Shown: positions 9,931-19,431, counted from the first letter of the stretch. The stretch is DNA of 64,000 nucleotides from Acidovorax radicis N35 (GCF_000204195.1 NZ_AFBG01000021.1:558001-622000); one strand, 5' to 3'. The notes: generated by a model not told the origin, from the letters alone. A program made the numbers and translations.

Positions 9931-11646
9931 ATGTCCCGTAGGTTCCAGAGCTTTCTTCCTCCCCTGTCTCAGCGCACCGTTTTGTCCCGCGTTGCGGTAG
10001 TGGCGCGGCACCCTGCCTACCCGCAGCCCGCCACGCCCCGTGGGGCCAGCACCGCGCGGCCAGGCCGCCGCTGGCTCGTGCCCGCGCTGGCCATGGCGGC
10101 GTGGGTGGCCGCGATGCCGGGCGCGCACGCCAAGACGTTCCGCTGGGCCGGGTCCAGCGATATCCAGACCATGGACATCCACTCGCAGAACAGCGCCTTG
10201 GGCAACGGCATCCATGCGGCGGTGTATGAGTCGCTGGTGATGTTCAACAGCCGCACCCTCAAGGTCGATCCGCTGTTGGCCACCTCGTGGCAGCAGGTCA
10301 GCCCCACGCAGATGCGCTTCAAGTTGCGCCAGGGCGTGAAGTTCAGCGACGGCTCGGCCATGACGGCCGATGACGTGGTGTATTCGCTGCAGCGCGCGAT
10401 GAGCAAGACGTCCACCTACGCCATCTACACCCAGGGCATGGACCGCGTCGCCAAGGTGGACGGCGAGACCCTCGACATCTTCCTGAAGAACCCCAACCCT
10501 GTGCTGCTCAACCAGCTGACCGAGCTGCGCGTGATGAGCAAGGCCTGGGCCGAGAAGAACAACTCGGTGGAGCCCAAGGACATCAAGGCCAAGGACGAAA
10601 CCTATTCGCACCGCAATGCCATGGGCACCGGGCCGTTCGTGCTCAAGGAATGGGTGCCCGACCAGAAGATCGTGTTTGCCGCCAACCCCCACTGGTGGAA
10701 TGCCGGCAAGGCGGAAGGCAACGTGACCGAGATCACCTATACCCCCATCAAGTCCGAAGCCACACGCATTGCCGCGCTGCTCTCGGGTGAGGTGGACATG
10801 GTGCGCGACACCAGCATTCAGGACTTGGCCCGCCTGCGTGCCCACCCGAGCCTCAAGGTCATGGAGATGGTGGAGAACCGCACCGTGTACCTGGCCCTGG
10901 ACCAGTTCCGCGATGAGCTGCCCGGCAGCAACATCAAGGGCAAGAACCCACTCAAAGACCTTCGCGTGCGCAAGGCGCTGTACCAGTCCATCGACAGCGC
11001 CACGCTGGAGCGCGTGACCATGCGCGGCATGTCCAAACCCACCGGCGCCATGGTGTCGCCCCTGGTCAACGGCTGGACAGAAACCGTGGACAAGCGCCTG
11101 CCCTTTGACGCCAATGCCGCGAAGGCCTCGCTGGCCGAGGCAGGCTACAAAGACGGCTTCGAGGTGGACTTTGCCTGCAGCAACAACGCCATCGTGCAGG
11201 ACGAGGAACTGTGTCAGTCCATCACCTCCATGTGGTCGCGCATCGGCGTGAAGGCCAAGCTGCGCACGCTGCCAGCGGTCACCTATTACCCCATGGCACA
11301 GCGGCACGAGGCCAGCATTGCGCTGCTCAGCTGGGGCGTGCCCACCTTCGATGCGCTGTACACCCTGCAATCACTCGTCCGCACCAAGACCACGGGCGGC
11401 GACGGCAACTACAACCTGGGCCGCTACACCAATGAACGCATGGACTACATCGTGGACCGTGTGAAGACCGAAACCGACCTGCCCGTGCGAAACCGCCTGC
11501 TCACCGAAGGCCTGCAGCTGCAGAACGACACCGTGGCACACATCCCCCTGCACAACCAGATGCTGGCCTGGGCCATGAAGAAAAACGTGGAGCTGGTACA
11601 GCGGCCGGACAACCGGATTGACTGGCGCTTGATCAAGGTGAACTGA
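9931..11646 (+). CDS. Extracellular solute-binding protein, family 5 (oligopeptide/dipeptide type), orphan
   Basis: This is a periplasmic binding protein of 571 residues of the DppA/OppA/NikA family (SBP_bac_5). A long N-terminal leader ends around AMPGAHA (residues about 60-68), before mature KTFRWAGSSDIQTMD. The family landmarks are present: an early YESLVMFN segment, LRQGVKFSDGSAMTADDVVYSL, NAMGTGPFVLKEW and a C-terminal PLHNQ region. The ribosome site AAAGGAAAA lies just before the start. No permease or ATPase genes adjoin it, so it must work with a transporter encoded elsewhere or act as a stand-alone sensor. The ligand (peptide, opine or other) cannot be read from the sequence. Confidence 0.88.
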   Translation: MSRRFQSFLPPLSQRTVLSRVAVVARHPAYPQPATPRGASTARPGRRWLVPALAMAAWVAAMPGAHAKTFRWAGSSDIQTMDIHSQNSALGNGIHAAVYESLVMFNSRTLKVDPLLATSWQQVSPTQMRFKLRQGVKFSDGSAMTADDVVYSLQRAMSKTSTYAIYTQGMDRVAKVDGETLDIFLKNPNPVLLNQLTELRVMSKAWAEKNNSVEPKDIKAKDETYSHRNAMGTGPFVLKEWVPDQKIVFAANPHWWNAGKAEGNVTEITYTPIKSEATRIAALLSGEVDMVRDTSIQDLARLRAHPSLKVMEMVENRTVYLALDQFRDELPGSNIKGKNPLKDLRVRKALYQSIDSATLERVTMRGMSKPTGAMVSPLVNGWTETVDKRLPFDANAAKASLAEAGYKDGFEVDFACSNNAIVQDEELCQSITSMWSRIGVKAKLRTLPAVTYYPMAQRHEASIALLSWGVPTFDALYTLQSLVRTKTTGGDGNYNLGRYTNERMDYIVDRVKTETDLPVRNRLLTEGLQLQNDTVAHIPLHNQMLAWAMKKNVELVQRPDNRIDWRLIKVN

Positions 11647-11668
11647 CGGACGGCCTTTCGCGGCGCGC

Positions 11669-13774
11669 TCACGCTGGCAGATTCAGCCGCAGCACGCTGT
11701 TTTCGCTGCCCACGTACAGGCTGTTGGCATCCGGGCCTGGGCTGATGAACTTCACCAGGTTCAGGCTGGCGGGCAAGGAGCCCAGGCGCACGCCGTCGGG
11801 CGTCGGATCGGCCTGCCCGGCCACCAGCTCCAAGCCCTTGGCAACGGTCCAGCGGTACACGCCGCAGGGGCCGGACAGGAACACCTGGCCCGGCCGACTG
11901 GGCAGTACGCACAGCTGCTGATAGGGCATCAACTCGCGCCGGTGGATGTCCAACCCGGGCAGCGCAAACGCTTGGCGCGTGGCGCCTTCCAGCCGCACCA
12001 GTTCGGGCGCATAACGCTCGAACTCGCCCTGGGAGGTCAGCACCGTGCGGTTGCATAGCACCCATGACACCGGGGACGCCGTGCCCTCGAAGGCGATATC
12101 GGTGATGTCCAGGTACCAGGGGCGCTGGGCCAGCGGCGGATAGTTGGCCGCGGAGTAGACCTGCTGCGGGTCACCCAACAGCACCTGCACCTGACCGGTG
12201 GCGCTGATGGTCCCGATCAGGGACGTGCCTTCGCCGGTCGGGTTGCTGCCGCCGCCACCGCCCGCGGGCAGCGTGCGGGTGGCAAACCACAGCAAGCCCG
12301 TGGTGTCCGGTCGAAGCACCTGCAGCCCCCCATACCCCGCAAACACGGGGCTTTGCACCCACGGTTCCCATGCCGTGCCGCTACCGTTCTTTGGCGTGCG
12401 AAGCACCGTGTTGGTGACGCGGTCGTAAGTCAGAAGATAGCCGTAGGCGATGGCCAGCAGGCCAGTGCGCCGATATGGCAGCGCCGTCGATGCGACCTGG
12501 CCGGATGGTGCCACGCTGCGTACGGGCGGCGCTGCGGCCCCGTAGGTTGTGCCCGCGCCCACTGCCAGGAACAACGACCCGGACCCTTCGGAGATCGCGT
12601 AGGCGCCGTAGGTAAAGTCAAAGCGGGCAGCGTCTCCCGCTCCGTCCGCATAGCCCAGCTGGTCAGGCTGGCCAACCCATGCTGACAGCGGCGCGGTGGG
12701 CGCTTGGGATGGATCCAGCAGGTACAGCTCTGCGGGGTAATGCCACGACTCCGGCGCGCCAAGATCGCGGTGAATGCGCACCGCGAGGTGGCCGGTGGCC
12801 GGGTTGGAGGCCGCCACCTCCAGTTGGCCTGGAAGCTCACGCGCGTTCTGCCGCGTACCGTCGAGAGCGTAGTGCGCCACGGTCCTGGTGCCAGCGTCGT
12901 AACCCCAGTACCTGTCGGAACTGCCTTTGACTGGCGCCAGGGGCACAGCGCTGCCGCTGGGCCAGTTGCTGGGCAGGACGGTCCATGCATAAACGCCTGG
13001 CGCGGGTTTGGCCAGCTCGGCCCATTCCACGCGGCTGTCGGCGTCAGTGAACCTGCGCACGGCCCCGGTTGGCGAGACGAGCAGGCGGCTGCCATTCGGT
13101 GCGGGCAGGAGAGAGGTCACCGTCCCGTCTGGCGCCAGCGTGCGCAGGGTCCACTGCGCTGAGGCAAGCGGTCGGTCGAGGAAGTACACCAGCCCATCTC
13201 CGCCCAGCACGGCGCTCTCGAACCGGCAGATCTGGGCTGCTGGGCCTTTTCCATCCTGCATCACGTCCGGCTGGGTGGGCGTTGTCACACGGCCGGCCAC
13301 GATCTGCAGCGAATCACCTTCCACCGCATAGATGACGTAAATAGGGCCCAAGCCCGCAGAAGGGATCGCGACCAGATAGCGATCTTGCTCGTCCACCACG
13401 CCCCCCCCAGCGAAAAGCAACCCTGATTGCGCGGCGTGGTAGGTGAGCGTTCCCTCGGGGGAAACCTTGCCGATCCGCTGCACATCAAGGTGCTCGCCGG
13501 TGAACCACAGGTGGCCTTGGCTGGTGAAGGCCGGGCCGATCAACTTCCAGGGCAGGCGGGCCTGCGTGCCAGTGCCTGCAAGGAACCCGCTTCCCCCCAG
13601 TCCGCCCGCCAGCAGGCTGACTGAAGAGGGGCCGGGCGCCGAGGGCGCAGGCGCCGGTGCGGGGGCTTCCCCACTTCCACCCCCGCCGCAGGCGGTCAGG
13701 CCGGAAGCCGTCATCCAAAGCGCAAAGTGGCGCCTGGTGAGGGCGGAGGCAACGGTCTCGCTGGGTTGTTTCAT
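11669..13774 (-). CDS. Tat-type lipoprotein, predicted beta-propeller, paralogue A
   Basis: This secreted lipoprotein has about 701 residues. The leader combines a twin-arginine-like stretch with a lipobox: RRHFALWMTASGLTAC, then a glycine run and a short Ala/Pro linker. The body is rich in repeated segments of the form DGxVT/LxTLAPDGTV...FLD and GLLWFATRTLP, suggesting an NHL/SMP-30-like beta-propeller, though I cannot count blades with certainty. The protein ends with FISPGPDANSLYVGSENSVLRLNLPA, shown here only as the last conserved block. It is a tandem paralogue of the gene at 13840-15969, 65 bp away. I start at ATG 13774, by analogy with the paralogue, rather than at TTG 13798. Function unknown. 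Confidence 0.8.
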   Translation of the reverse strand: MKQPSETVASALTRRHFALWMTASGLTACGGGGSGEAPAPAPAPSAPGPSSVSLLAGGLGGSGFLAGTGTQARLPWKLIGPAFTSQGHLWFTGEHLDVQRIGKVSPEGTLTYHAAQSGLLFAGGGVVDEQDRYLVAIPSAGLGPIYVIYAVEGDSLQIVAGRVTTPTQPDVMQDGKGPAAQICRFESAVLGGDGLVYFLDRPLASAQWTLRTLAPDGTVTSLLPAPNGSRLLVSPTGAVRRFTDADSRVEWAELAKPAPGVYAWTVLPSNWPSGSAVPLAPVKGSSDRYWGYDAGTRTVAHYALDGTRQNARELPGQLEVAASNPATGHLAVRIHRDLGAPESWHYPAELYLLDPSQAPTAPLSAWVGQPDQLGYADGAGDAARFDFTYGAYAISEGSGSLFLAVGAGTTYGAAAPPVRSVAPSGQVASTALPYRRTGLLAIAYGYLLTYDRVTNTVLRTPKNGSGTAWEPWVQSPVFAGYGGLQVLRPDTTGLLWFATRTLPAGGGGGSNPTGEGTSLIGTISATGQVQVLLGDPQQVYSAANYPPLAQRPWYLDITDIAFEGTASPVSWVLCNRTVLTSQGEFERYAPELVRLEGATRQAFALPGLDIHRRELMPYQQLCVLPSRPGQVFLSGPCGVYRWTVAKGLELVAGQADPTPDGVRLGSLPASLNLVKFISPGPDANSLYVGSENSVLRLNLPA

Positions 13775-13839
13775 GAACAGTTTCCGAAGTTTGAACAAGG
13801 GGCGCCTTCATCCAGAGGCGGATGCGCGCGCATGCCGTC

Positions 13840-15969
13840 TCAACCGGGAAGACCCAATCGCAGTACGCTGTTTTCGCTGCCTACGTACAGGCTGTTGGCA
13901 TCGGGGCCGGGGCTGATGAACTTCACCCCGTTCAGGCTGGCGGGCAACGCACCCAGTCGCACGCCGCCCGGCGTGGTCTGGGCCTGTCCGGCCAGCAATT
14001 CCAGGCCCTTCGCCACTGTCCACCGGTACACGGCGCAGGCGTTGGAGATGATGAACACCTCGCCGGGCCGACCAGGCAGGGTGCAGAGCTGGTAGTAGTG
14101 CACCGAATACGCATCGGTTCCACTTACCGGGGGCAGGGCAAAGGACTGGCGCGTAGCGCCTTCCAGGCGTACCAGTTCGGGCACGTGGTACTGCACGCCC
14201 TTGCGGTCTGCGGTCAGCACGGGGCGGTTGCACAGCACCCACGACACGGGCGAGTTGCCACCCTCGAAGGCGAGGTCCGTCACATCCATGTGCCAGGGGC
14301 GTTGCTCCAGCAGGGGGTAGTTGTCGGGTGAGTGGATGAGTTGCGGGTCGCCCACCACCACCTGCACCTGCCCCGCAGCGCTGATGGTGCCGATCAGCGA
14401 GACGCCGGAGTTTTTGAAGGGCATCCAACTCAGCGGAATTGGGCGGACCCGCGTGGCAAACCAAAGCAGGCCGGTTGTGTCGGCCCGCAGCGTGGACAAG
14501 CTCAGGTCGGGGCTCATGCTGTCCAGGAGACTGCTCTTGGCCCAAGGCTCCCAGGCCGTGCCGGCCCCGCCCTTGGGTGTGCGCAGCAGTGTCTTGGTGT
14601 CCTGGTCGTAGGTCACGAGGTAGCCATATGCGCTGGACAACAGCCGAAAGCTGGAAGGGTAGGTGACAGGCATCGAAGACACTTGGCCCGCCGGTGTGAC
14701 CGTGCGCAGCGGCGTAGGGACCGACTGCGGCGGCGTACCGGGCAATAGGATCTGAGCCCCTACTGCCACATACAGCGAGCCCGATGCTTCCGAGGTGGCG
14801 CGGGCACCGCGTTCAAAATCAAACCGTGCTGCATCGCCCTGGCCGTCCGTGTGCCCGCGCTGATCGGCGAGTCCGACCCAGGGCTGCGGCACAGCGGTCG
14901 GTGTTTTCACCCTGTCCAGCACGAAGAGTACGCCGGGGCTCTCGAGGGACGATTGGTCCAGAGGGCCCCTCCACGCATGCGCTACCAAATGTCCGGTGAG
15001 GGGGTTGGACACCGCCGCATCCACCTGCCCTGGCAGTTGCCAGACGTCCGTGCGCGTGCCATCCAGCGCGTAGTGGGCCATCGTGTTGAACGCGGCGTCA
15101 AAGCCCCAGTACATGTCGTTGCTGCCTTTGACAGGCGCGAAGGGTTCGGCGTGGGCCACACTTCGCCAGTTGTTCGGCAGGACTTCCCAGAAGTATTGCC
15201 CTGACGAGGTCCTCGCCAGTTCCGCCCATTGCACGCGGTTGTTCTGAAAATCATCGGTAAACCTGCGCACTGCCCCAGTGGGGGATGCGATCAAGCGGCT
15301 GTTAATGGGCACCGGCAGCAAGGAAACCACGGTTCCATCGGGGGCCAAAGTTCGCAGCGTGTAGTTGGCGGCGCCAGTATCGCGGTCCAGAAAGTACACC
15401 AGCCCATCGCCCGCAAGTAGCGGGTTCCCGAACCAGAGGATCTGCGCCGCAGGGCCTTTGCCATCCTGCATGGTGGTGGCGTTGGGTTGGCCTGCCAGCG
15501 TCACCAGCGTTTCATTGTCGAAGAACGAAACCACAGTGCCGGAATCGTCCAACGCAGCATGGGCGATCACGTACCGGTCTCGCGCATCAACGACCCCGAC
15601 AGTGACGGGCATCTGTTGGTTGAACGCAAAGTACGACAGCGTACCTTCTGCGGTGATCCTTCCTGTTTTTTGTTCACGGCCGTACCTGCCAACGAACCAA
15701 AGATCGCCCTTGCTGTTGAAGGCATGCCCGGCCATCACTGGGGGCAAACGTGCATCGGTCAACACGCCTGGCAAAAATCCTGAGCCGCCCAATGCGCCCG
15801 CCATCAAACTGAGAGAGGCTGGCCCCGGTGCGGGACCGGGCGGTGGGGCTGGCGCGGGGGCGCCCTCTCCCCCGCCACCGCCGCAGGCTGACAAACCAGA
15901 GGCCGTCATCCACAGGGCAAAGTGGCGGCGAGTGAGGGCAGAGGAAACCTTCTCGGTCGAAGTGCGCAT
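13840..15969 (-). CDS. Tat-type lipoprotein, predicted beta-propeller, paralogue B
   Basis: This 709-residue lipoprotein is the upstream copy of the tandem pair. Its leader RRHFALWMTASGLSAC differs from that of paralogue A by one residue, and the C-terminal blocks are nearly the same, while the centre has diverged. I chose ATG 15969; an upstream in-frame start would add 18 residues without signal-peptide character. The export signal predicts folding before export and anchoring in the outer or inner leaflet through the lipidated cysteine. Repeating GLLWFATRV- and TLRTLAPDG-type strands fit a beta-propeller. No enzyme motif is seen. A TATAAA-like sequence at 16002-16010 may be part of its promoter. 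Confidence 0.8.
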   Translation of the reverse strand: MRTSTEKVSSALTRRHFALWMTASGLSACGGGGGEGAPAPAPPPGPAPGPASLSLMAGALGGSGFLPGVLTDARLPPVMAGHAFNSKGDLWFVGRYGREQKTGRITAEGTLSYFAFNQQMPVTVGVVDARDRYVIAHAALDDSGTVVSFFDNETLVTLAGQPNATTMQDGKGPAAQILWFGNPLLAGDGLVYFLDRDTGAANYTLRTLAPDGTVVSLLPVPINSRLIASPTGAVRRFTDDFQNNRVQWAELARTSSGQYFWEVLPNNWRSVAHAEPFAPVKGSNDMYWGFDAAFNTMAHYALDGTRTDVWQLPGQVDAAVSNPLTGHLVAHAWRGPLDQSSLESPGVLFVLDRVKTPTAVPQPWVGLADQRGHTDGQGDAARFDFERGARATSEASGSLYVAVGAQILLPGTPPQSVPTPLRTVTPAGQVSSMPVTYPSSFRLLSSAYGYLVTYDQDTKTLLRTPKGGAGTAWEPWAKSSLLDSMSPDLSLSTLRADTTGLLWFATRVRPIPLSWMPFKNSGVSLIGTISAAGQVQVVVGDPQLIHSPDNYPLLEQRPWHMDVTDLAFEGGNSPVSWVLCNRPVLTADRKGVQYHVPELVRLEGATRQSFALPPVSGTDAYSVHYYQLCTLPGRPGEVFIISNACAVYRWTVAKGLELLAGQAQTTPGGVRLGALPASLNGVKFISPGPDANSLYVGSENSVLRLGLPG

Positions 15970-16108
15970 GGACAGTCTTGTGAAAGTTGAGAAATCACTG
16001 CTTATAAAACACCGGTGTAGCAAATGTGGAGGTTGTTACCAGGAGTTGCAGTGACGCGCGTGCCAGCTGTGAGCACAGAGCACTGCGGGCACGCAGAGTG
16101 CGCGGGCG

Positions 16109-16435
16109 TTAGCGCGCAGGCTGCAGCATGATGATCGCCATGCCCGCCAGCGCCACCAGTACGCCCGCCGCATCCCAGGCGGTGGGCCGAATGCCATCGA
16201 CCACCCACAACCAGGCCAGCGCCGCGCCGATATAGACCCCGCCATAGGCCGCATACACGCGCCCCGCGCCTGCGGTGTCATGCAGCGTGAGCAGCCACGC
16301 GAACAGGGCAAGGCTCAGCGCTGCAGGGAGCAGCAGCCACATCGGCTTGCCCTGTTTGAGCCACAGCCAGGGCAGGTAGCAACCCACGATTTCAGCCAGG
16401 GCGGTGGCGATGAAGAGCAGCAAGGTCTTCATCAT
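16109..16435 (-). CDS. ynfA: YnfA/UPF0060 family four-helix membrane protein
   Basis: This is a small inner-membrane protein of 108 residues with four hydrophobic helices. It begins [20 protein letters not shown] and contains [17 protein letters not shown], the conserved UPF0060 segment. The family is structurally related to small multidrug resistance pumps, but its transport role is not settled. The two start ATGs (16435 and 16432) overlap the TGA stop of the upstream ArsR-type gene, so the pair is translationally coupled. That makes YnfA expression dependent on the regulator gene's own transcript. Confidence 0.9.
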   Translation of the reverse strand: MMKTLLLFIATALAEIVGCYLPWLWLKQGKPMWLLLPAALSLALFAWLLTLHDTAGAGRVYAAYGGVYIGAALAWLWVVDGIRPTAWDAAGVLVALAGMAIIMLQPAR

Positions 16436-17157
16436 TGTTCGGGGCCGCGAATGGCGGTGGATGGTGGTGTCTCTGGGCTGGTTGCCAGCCACTGGCGCAA
16501 CGCCAGTTCGCCCTTGGCGGTGAAGTGCACGACGCGCGAGCCCTGTGCCCGGTGTGCCCATCCGCCGTCGAACAGGCGTTGCAGCAACGCAGTGCCCAGC
16601 GCGCCGCCCAGATGGTGGCGGCGCTCGCTCCAGTCCAGGCAAGGGCGGCACAGCATGCGCCGCTGTTGCGCCAGTGCCGTGGTGTCAATGTCCACCTGGG
16701 CAAACCAGTGCGCGCCTGCGGGCGTCACCGCTGCACCCTGGGGCGTGGCGTGCAGCAGCCCCTGGCGCACCAGGGCTTCGTAGAACTGCACGCCCACTTC
16801 GCCAGCCAGGTGGTCGTAGCACATGCGCGCGCGGCGCAACGCGGGCTCGCGCGGGCTGGAGCGCAGGCGCACGGCACCGGCGCGGAAGGCCACGTTCATG
16901 AGCGATTCCAGCAGGTGCGCCACATCGCGATCAGCCAGCCGGAAGTAGCGGTGGCGGCCCTGGTGCTCGACGGTCAGCAGGCCCGCATCGAGCAGCTTGG
17001 CCAGGTGGGCACTGATGGTCTGCTTGGTCACGCCTGCCACCGCCGCCAGTTCGGTGGCCGTGAGTGCGCGGTCGGCCATCAGGGCCGTGAGGACTTCAGC
17101 GCGCGCGCTGTCGCCAATGAGCGCGGCAATGCGCGCGATGTGGGGGCCATCTTTCAT
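16432..17157 (-). CDS. ArsR-family winged-helix regulator with long C-terminal domain
   Basis: This is a transcriptional repressor-type protein of 241 residues. Residues about 10-85 form an ArsR/SmtB winged helix ([24 protein letters not shown] is the recognition region, followed by a wing around [13 protein letters not shown]). The remaining 150 residues include [18 protein letters not shown] and a cysteine pair in [18 protein letters not shown], which might bind metal or sense redox state; this is an inference. It is coupled to ynfA downstream and divergent from the NIPSNAP/ABM pair. An inverted repeat covering its start region (17156-17179) is the natural operator. Confidence 0.88.
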   Translation of the reverse strand: MKDGPHIARIAALIGDSARAEVLTALMADRALTATELAAVAGVTKQTISAHLAKLLDAGLLTVEHQGRHRYFRLADRDVAHLLESLMNVAFRAGAVRLRSSPREPALRRARMCYDHLAGEVGVQFYEALVRQGLLHATPQGAAVTPAGAHWFAQVDIDTTALAQQRRMLCRPCLDWSERRHHLGGALGTALLQRLFDGGWAHRAQGSRVVHFTAKGELALRQWLATSPETPPSTAIRGPEQ

Positions 17158-17183
17158 GGTTCGATCTTGGGCGAACCATCGAA
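17156..17183. promoter_or_regulatory. Probable ArsR operator between divergent units
   Basis: The inverted repeat ATGGTTCG (17156-17163) and CGAACCAT (17172-17179) is perfect over 8 bp with an 8-bp spacer. A second nested pair is TTCGAT (17160-17165) and ATCGAA (17178-17183). It lies at the start codon of the regulator gene and about 55 bp upstream of the NIPSNAP gene, where binding could repress both directions. Confidence 0.6.
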
Positions 17184-17235
17184 GGACGTCAACCGCCTAT
17201 CGTGAAGCCCTGTCCACCAACGACGTCTGAACACC

Positions 17236-17580
17236 ATGATCACCTGCTTTATCCGCTACGACATCGACCCCTTCCAGCGCGAGCTGTTTGCCGAATACGC
17301 GCGCCGCTGGGGCCAGATCATCCCGCGCTGCGGGGGCCACCTGATCGGCTATTTTCTGCCGCACGAGGGCAGCAACTACGAGGCCTGGGGGCTCATCGGC
17401 TTTGAGTCGCTGGCTGCCTACGAGGCCTACCGCGCCCGCCTGCGCTCCGACCCCGAAGGCCGTGCCAACTTCGCCATGGCGCAGGAAAAGCGCTTCATCC
17501 TGCGCGAGGAGCGCACGTTCACGCAGGGCGTGGAAGGCACGCTGGACCTGCCCGCACACCCGCTGGAGATCAGCGCATGA
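17236..17580 (+). CDS. NIPSNAP family protein
   Basis: This is a small cytoplasmic protein of 114 residues with the dimeric alpha/beta-barrel fold of the NIPSNAP family. It begins [21 protein letters not shown], contains the typical [29 protein letters not shown] region and ends shortly after [11 protein letters not shown]. The biochemical role of bacterial members is not established. Its stop overlaps the start of the downstream ABM gene (ATGA), so the two make a coupled pair. Divergence from the ArsR-type gene implies control by that regulator. Confidence 0.88.
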   Translation: MITCFIRYDIDPFQRELFAEYARRWGQIIPRCGGHLIGYFLPHEGSNYEAWGLIGFESLAAYEAYRARLRSDPEGRANFAMAQEKRFILREERTFTQGVEGTLDLPAHPLEISA

Positions 17581-17921
17581 TGGCCGTCATCTTCGAGGTA
17601 CTGCCCGCGCCGGGCCAGCAGGATGCCTATCTGGGCGCCGCCGCCGCTCTGCGGCCTTTGCTGGAGCAGATCGACGGGTTCATCTCCATCGAACGGTTCG
17701 AGAGCCTCAGTGAGCCGGGCAAGCTGCTGTCGCTTTCGTTCTGGAGCGATGAAGAGGCGGTGGCGCACTGGCGCCAGATAGAAACCCACCGCGCCACCCA
17801 GCAGGCAGGCCGTGCCGGCATCTTCGACAACTATCGCCTGCGCGTTGCCGCGGTGGTGCGCGACTACGGCATGCATGACCGTGATCAGGCACCCGCTGAT
17901 TCGCGGGCAGTGCACGGCTGA
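17577..17921 (+). CDS. Antibiotic biosynthesis monooxygenase (ABM) domain protein
   Basis: This is a 114-residue single-domain protein of the ABM superfamily, the same ferredoxin-like dimeric fold as its neighbour. Recognisable parts are [16 protein letters not shown] at the start, [30 protein letters not shown] and [27 protein letters not shown]. Despite the family name, most bacterial members are small oxygenases or haem/quinone-handling proteins with no link to antibiotics. Coupling to the NIPSNAP gene suggests the two related folds could form a heteromer; this is inference. Confidence 0.87.
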   Translation: MMAVIFEVLPAPGQQDAYLGAAAALRPLLEQIDGFISIERFESLSEPGKLLSLSFWSDEEAVAHWRQIETHRATQQAGRAGIFDNYRLRVAAVVRDYGMHDRDQAPADSRAVHG

Positions 17922-17933
17922 TGGGCGCGCGGG

Positions 17934-18668
17934 CTAAGCGGCGTAGCCAGTGAGCAGCGCGTGCTCCCAGTCCGGGCGGCCGCGTCGCCGGGCCAGCGCC
18001 GCCATGGCCGCGTAGTCATAGGGCACGCAAATGTGTTCGCAATGCCAGCCGTCTGCGCGCTGTTCGATGAAGGCATAGCGTGCGTCGGGTGTCCCGGTCT
18101 GCACCGCATGGGGCACGGGGTGGTCATCGCTGTAGGCCTGCAGTCCCACGCTGCCGGGGTTGACCAGCAAGCTTGCACTCTGCCGCACTGCGCGGGGCAC
18201 GTGGGTGTGGCCGCATGCGATGACGGGTGAATGCTCGCCGCCCAGCCGGTCAGATATCTCTGCAGCGGTGGCCAGGCGCAGTGTGCTGCCGTCCAGCGTT
18301 TCCAGCAGGTATTCGTGGTCACTGCGCGGCGAGCCGTGGCACAGGTAGATGTCGTTGCTGAAGCGATGCCAGGCTTTGAGCGTGCGCAGCCAGGTGAACT
18401 CCGCCTCGGCGAGTTGTGCGTGCGCGTACTGGTCCGAAGGGCCGCCACGCCCGGGGCGCAGTTCCAGCACCTGGCGCTCGTGGTTGCCCGCCAGCGACAG
18501 CCAGCCCGACGCCATCAGCCACTGCGCTGTCTCGCGCGGCAGCAGCGGGCCCGAGAGGTTGTCGCCCAGGTTCACCACCTGGTCAGCGCCCCGGCGGCGG
18601 ATGTCGGCGGCCACTGCTTCCAGCGCGGCGAGGTTGCCATGAATGTCGGAGACGAGGGCTATGCGCAT
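17934..18668 (-). CDS. Calcineurin-like phosphoesterase (YfcE/MJ0936-like)
   Basis: This is a metallophosphoesterase of 244 residues. The metal ligands are visible in MRIALVSDIHGNLAA (Asp8, His10), NLGDNLSGPL, LAGNHERQ and a late GHTHVPR motif, with NPGSVGLQAYSDD after it. The layout matches the YfcE/diadenosine tetraphosphatase-like group, which act on phosphodiesters. It is convergent with the ABM gene (12 bp between stops). The substrate is unknown. Confidence 0.88.
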   Translation of the reverse strand: MRIALVSDIHGNLAALEAVAADIRRRGADQVVNLGDNLSGPLLPRETAQWLMASGWLSLAGNHERQVLELRPGRGGPSDQYAHAQLAEAEFTWLRTLKAWHRFSNDIYLCHGSPRSDHEYLLETLDGSTLRLATAAEISDRLGGEHSPVIACGHTHVPRAVRQSASLLVNPGSVGLQAYSDDHPVPHAVQTGTPDARYAFIEQRADGWHCEHICVPYDYAAMAALARRRGRPDWEHALLTGYAA

Positions 18669-18681
18669 GGGGTGGTGGCTT

Positions 18682-19431
18682 TCAGCAGGGGGACACAGCG
18701 CCGCTCAGGCTGCCCTGGCACAGGTGCAGGCTGACGCGCGCCCGGTTGAACAAGAGATCGCACAGCCACGCATACACCAGCGCGATGTAAGCCAGCTGGG
18801 CCCAGCCTACATAGCTGCCGAACACGATGGTCTGCAGCCAGTTCTGGCCCCAGAGGTAGACAGCGCTGCTCGCCAGCGTTGCCACGAGGAGTGTGGCGGT
18901 GGCCGGCACCAGCGATGCCCCAGCTGCGCCGTGGGGTCGCCGCCATGCAGCCAGGCCCAGCAGGGCGAATGCCAGGGCGTTGGCGCCGCTGAAGATGCGC
19001 AATTCGCGCAGTAGCTTCTCGGCCGTGTCCATGTAGGCGCTGCGGATCAGTGCATCGAGCTGTGACTGCATTTGCTGCGCGGTGCCGATCTGCAACTCGA
19101 GCCGCTGCTGGTGACGTTTGCGGCATTCGCAGGCCGGAATCCCCATTTCGGCCGCAATGGTGGCGACCCGGGCGGGCAATCCCGCAGACAGCGCTTTGCG
19201 CGCGGCGTCGATCTCCTGTTCCTTGCCGCGCAAGAAGACCCGTGCCTGCGCGCTCAGGAAGCGTTCGTCCAGGGCTCTGAGCTTCTCGCCGGTCTTGTGC
19301 TCGATGTGCTGGCGGATCAGCTCGCGCGCACCGCGTTCAATCCAGGTGGGTTGCAGCAGCGATACCAGCAGCAACCCGCCGAAGGCGGCGCTGCCCAGCA
19401 GGGAGAGCAAGAGGACAAAAGATCGAAACAA
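18682..19431 (-). CDS. Membrane protein with N-terminal anchor, coiled region and three C-terminal helices
   Basis: I do not recognise this 249-residue protein. It starts with a hydrophobic helix (FVLLLSLLGSAAFGGLLLVSLL, about 4-25 in short blocks), then a charged helical stretch of about 110 residues likely to form a coiled coil (ARELIRQHIEHKTGEKLRAL, and so on). It ends with three or four hydrophobic segments (ANALAFALLGLAAW, ATATLLVATLASSAVYLW, WAQLAYIALVYAWLCDLL). Two cysteines occur in CECRKRHQ in the middle. It lies 13 bp upstream of the phosphoesterase gene, same strand, and may be co-transcribed with it. Confidence 0.7.
   Translation of the reverse strand: MFRSFVLLLSLLGSAAFGGLLLVSLLQPTWIERGARELIRQHIEHKTGEKLRALDERFLSAQARVFLRGKEQEIDAARKALSAGLPARVATIAAEMGIPACECRKRHQQRLELQIGTAQQMQSQLDALIRSAYMDTAEKLLRELRIFSGANALAFALLGLAAWRRPHGAAGASLVPATATLLVATLASSAVYLWGQNWLQTIVFGSYVGWAQLAYIALVYAWLCDLLFNRARVSLHLCQGSLSGAVSPC

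Noticed and set aside
8788..11370. Minus-strand open frame of over 800 codons across the AraC and binding-protein genes
   Set aside because: It overlaps two recognisable genes on the other strand and has low-complexity His/Gly/Arg composition; a shadow of GC-rich coding.
17236..17921. Antibiotic biosynthesis cluster
   Set aside because: The ABM name is historical; there are no synthases or tailoring enzymes nearby.
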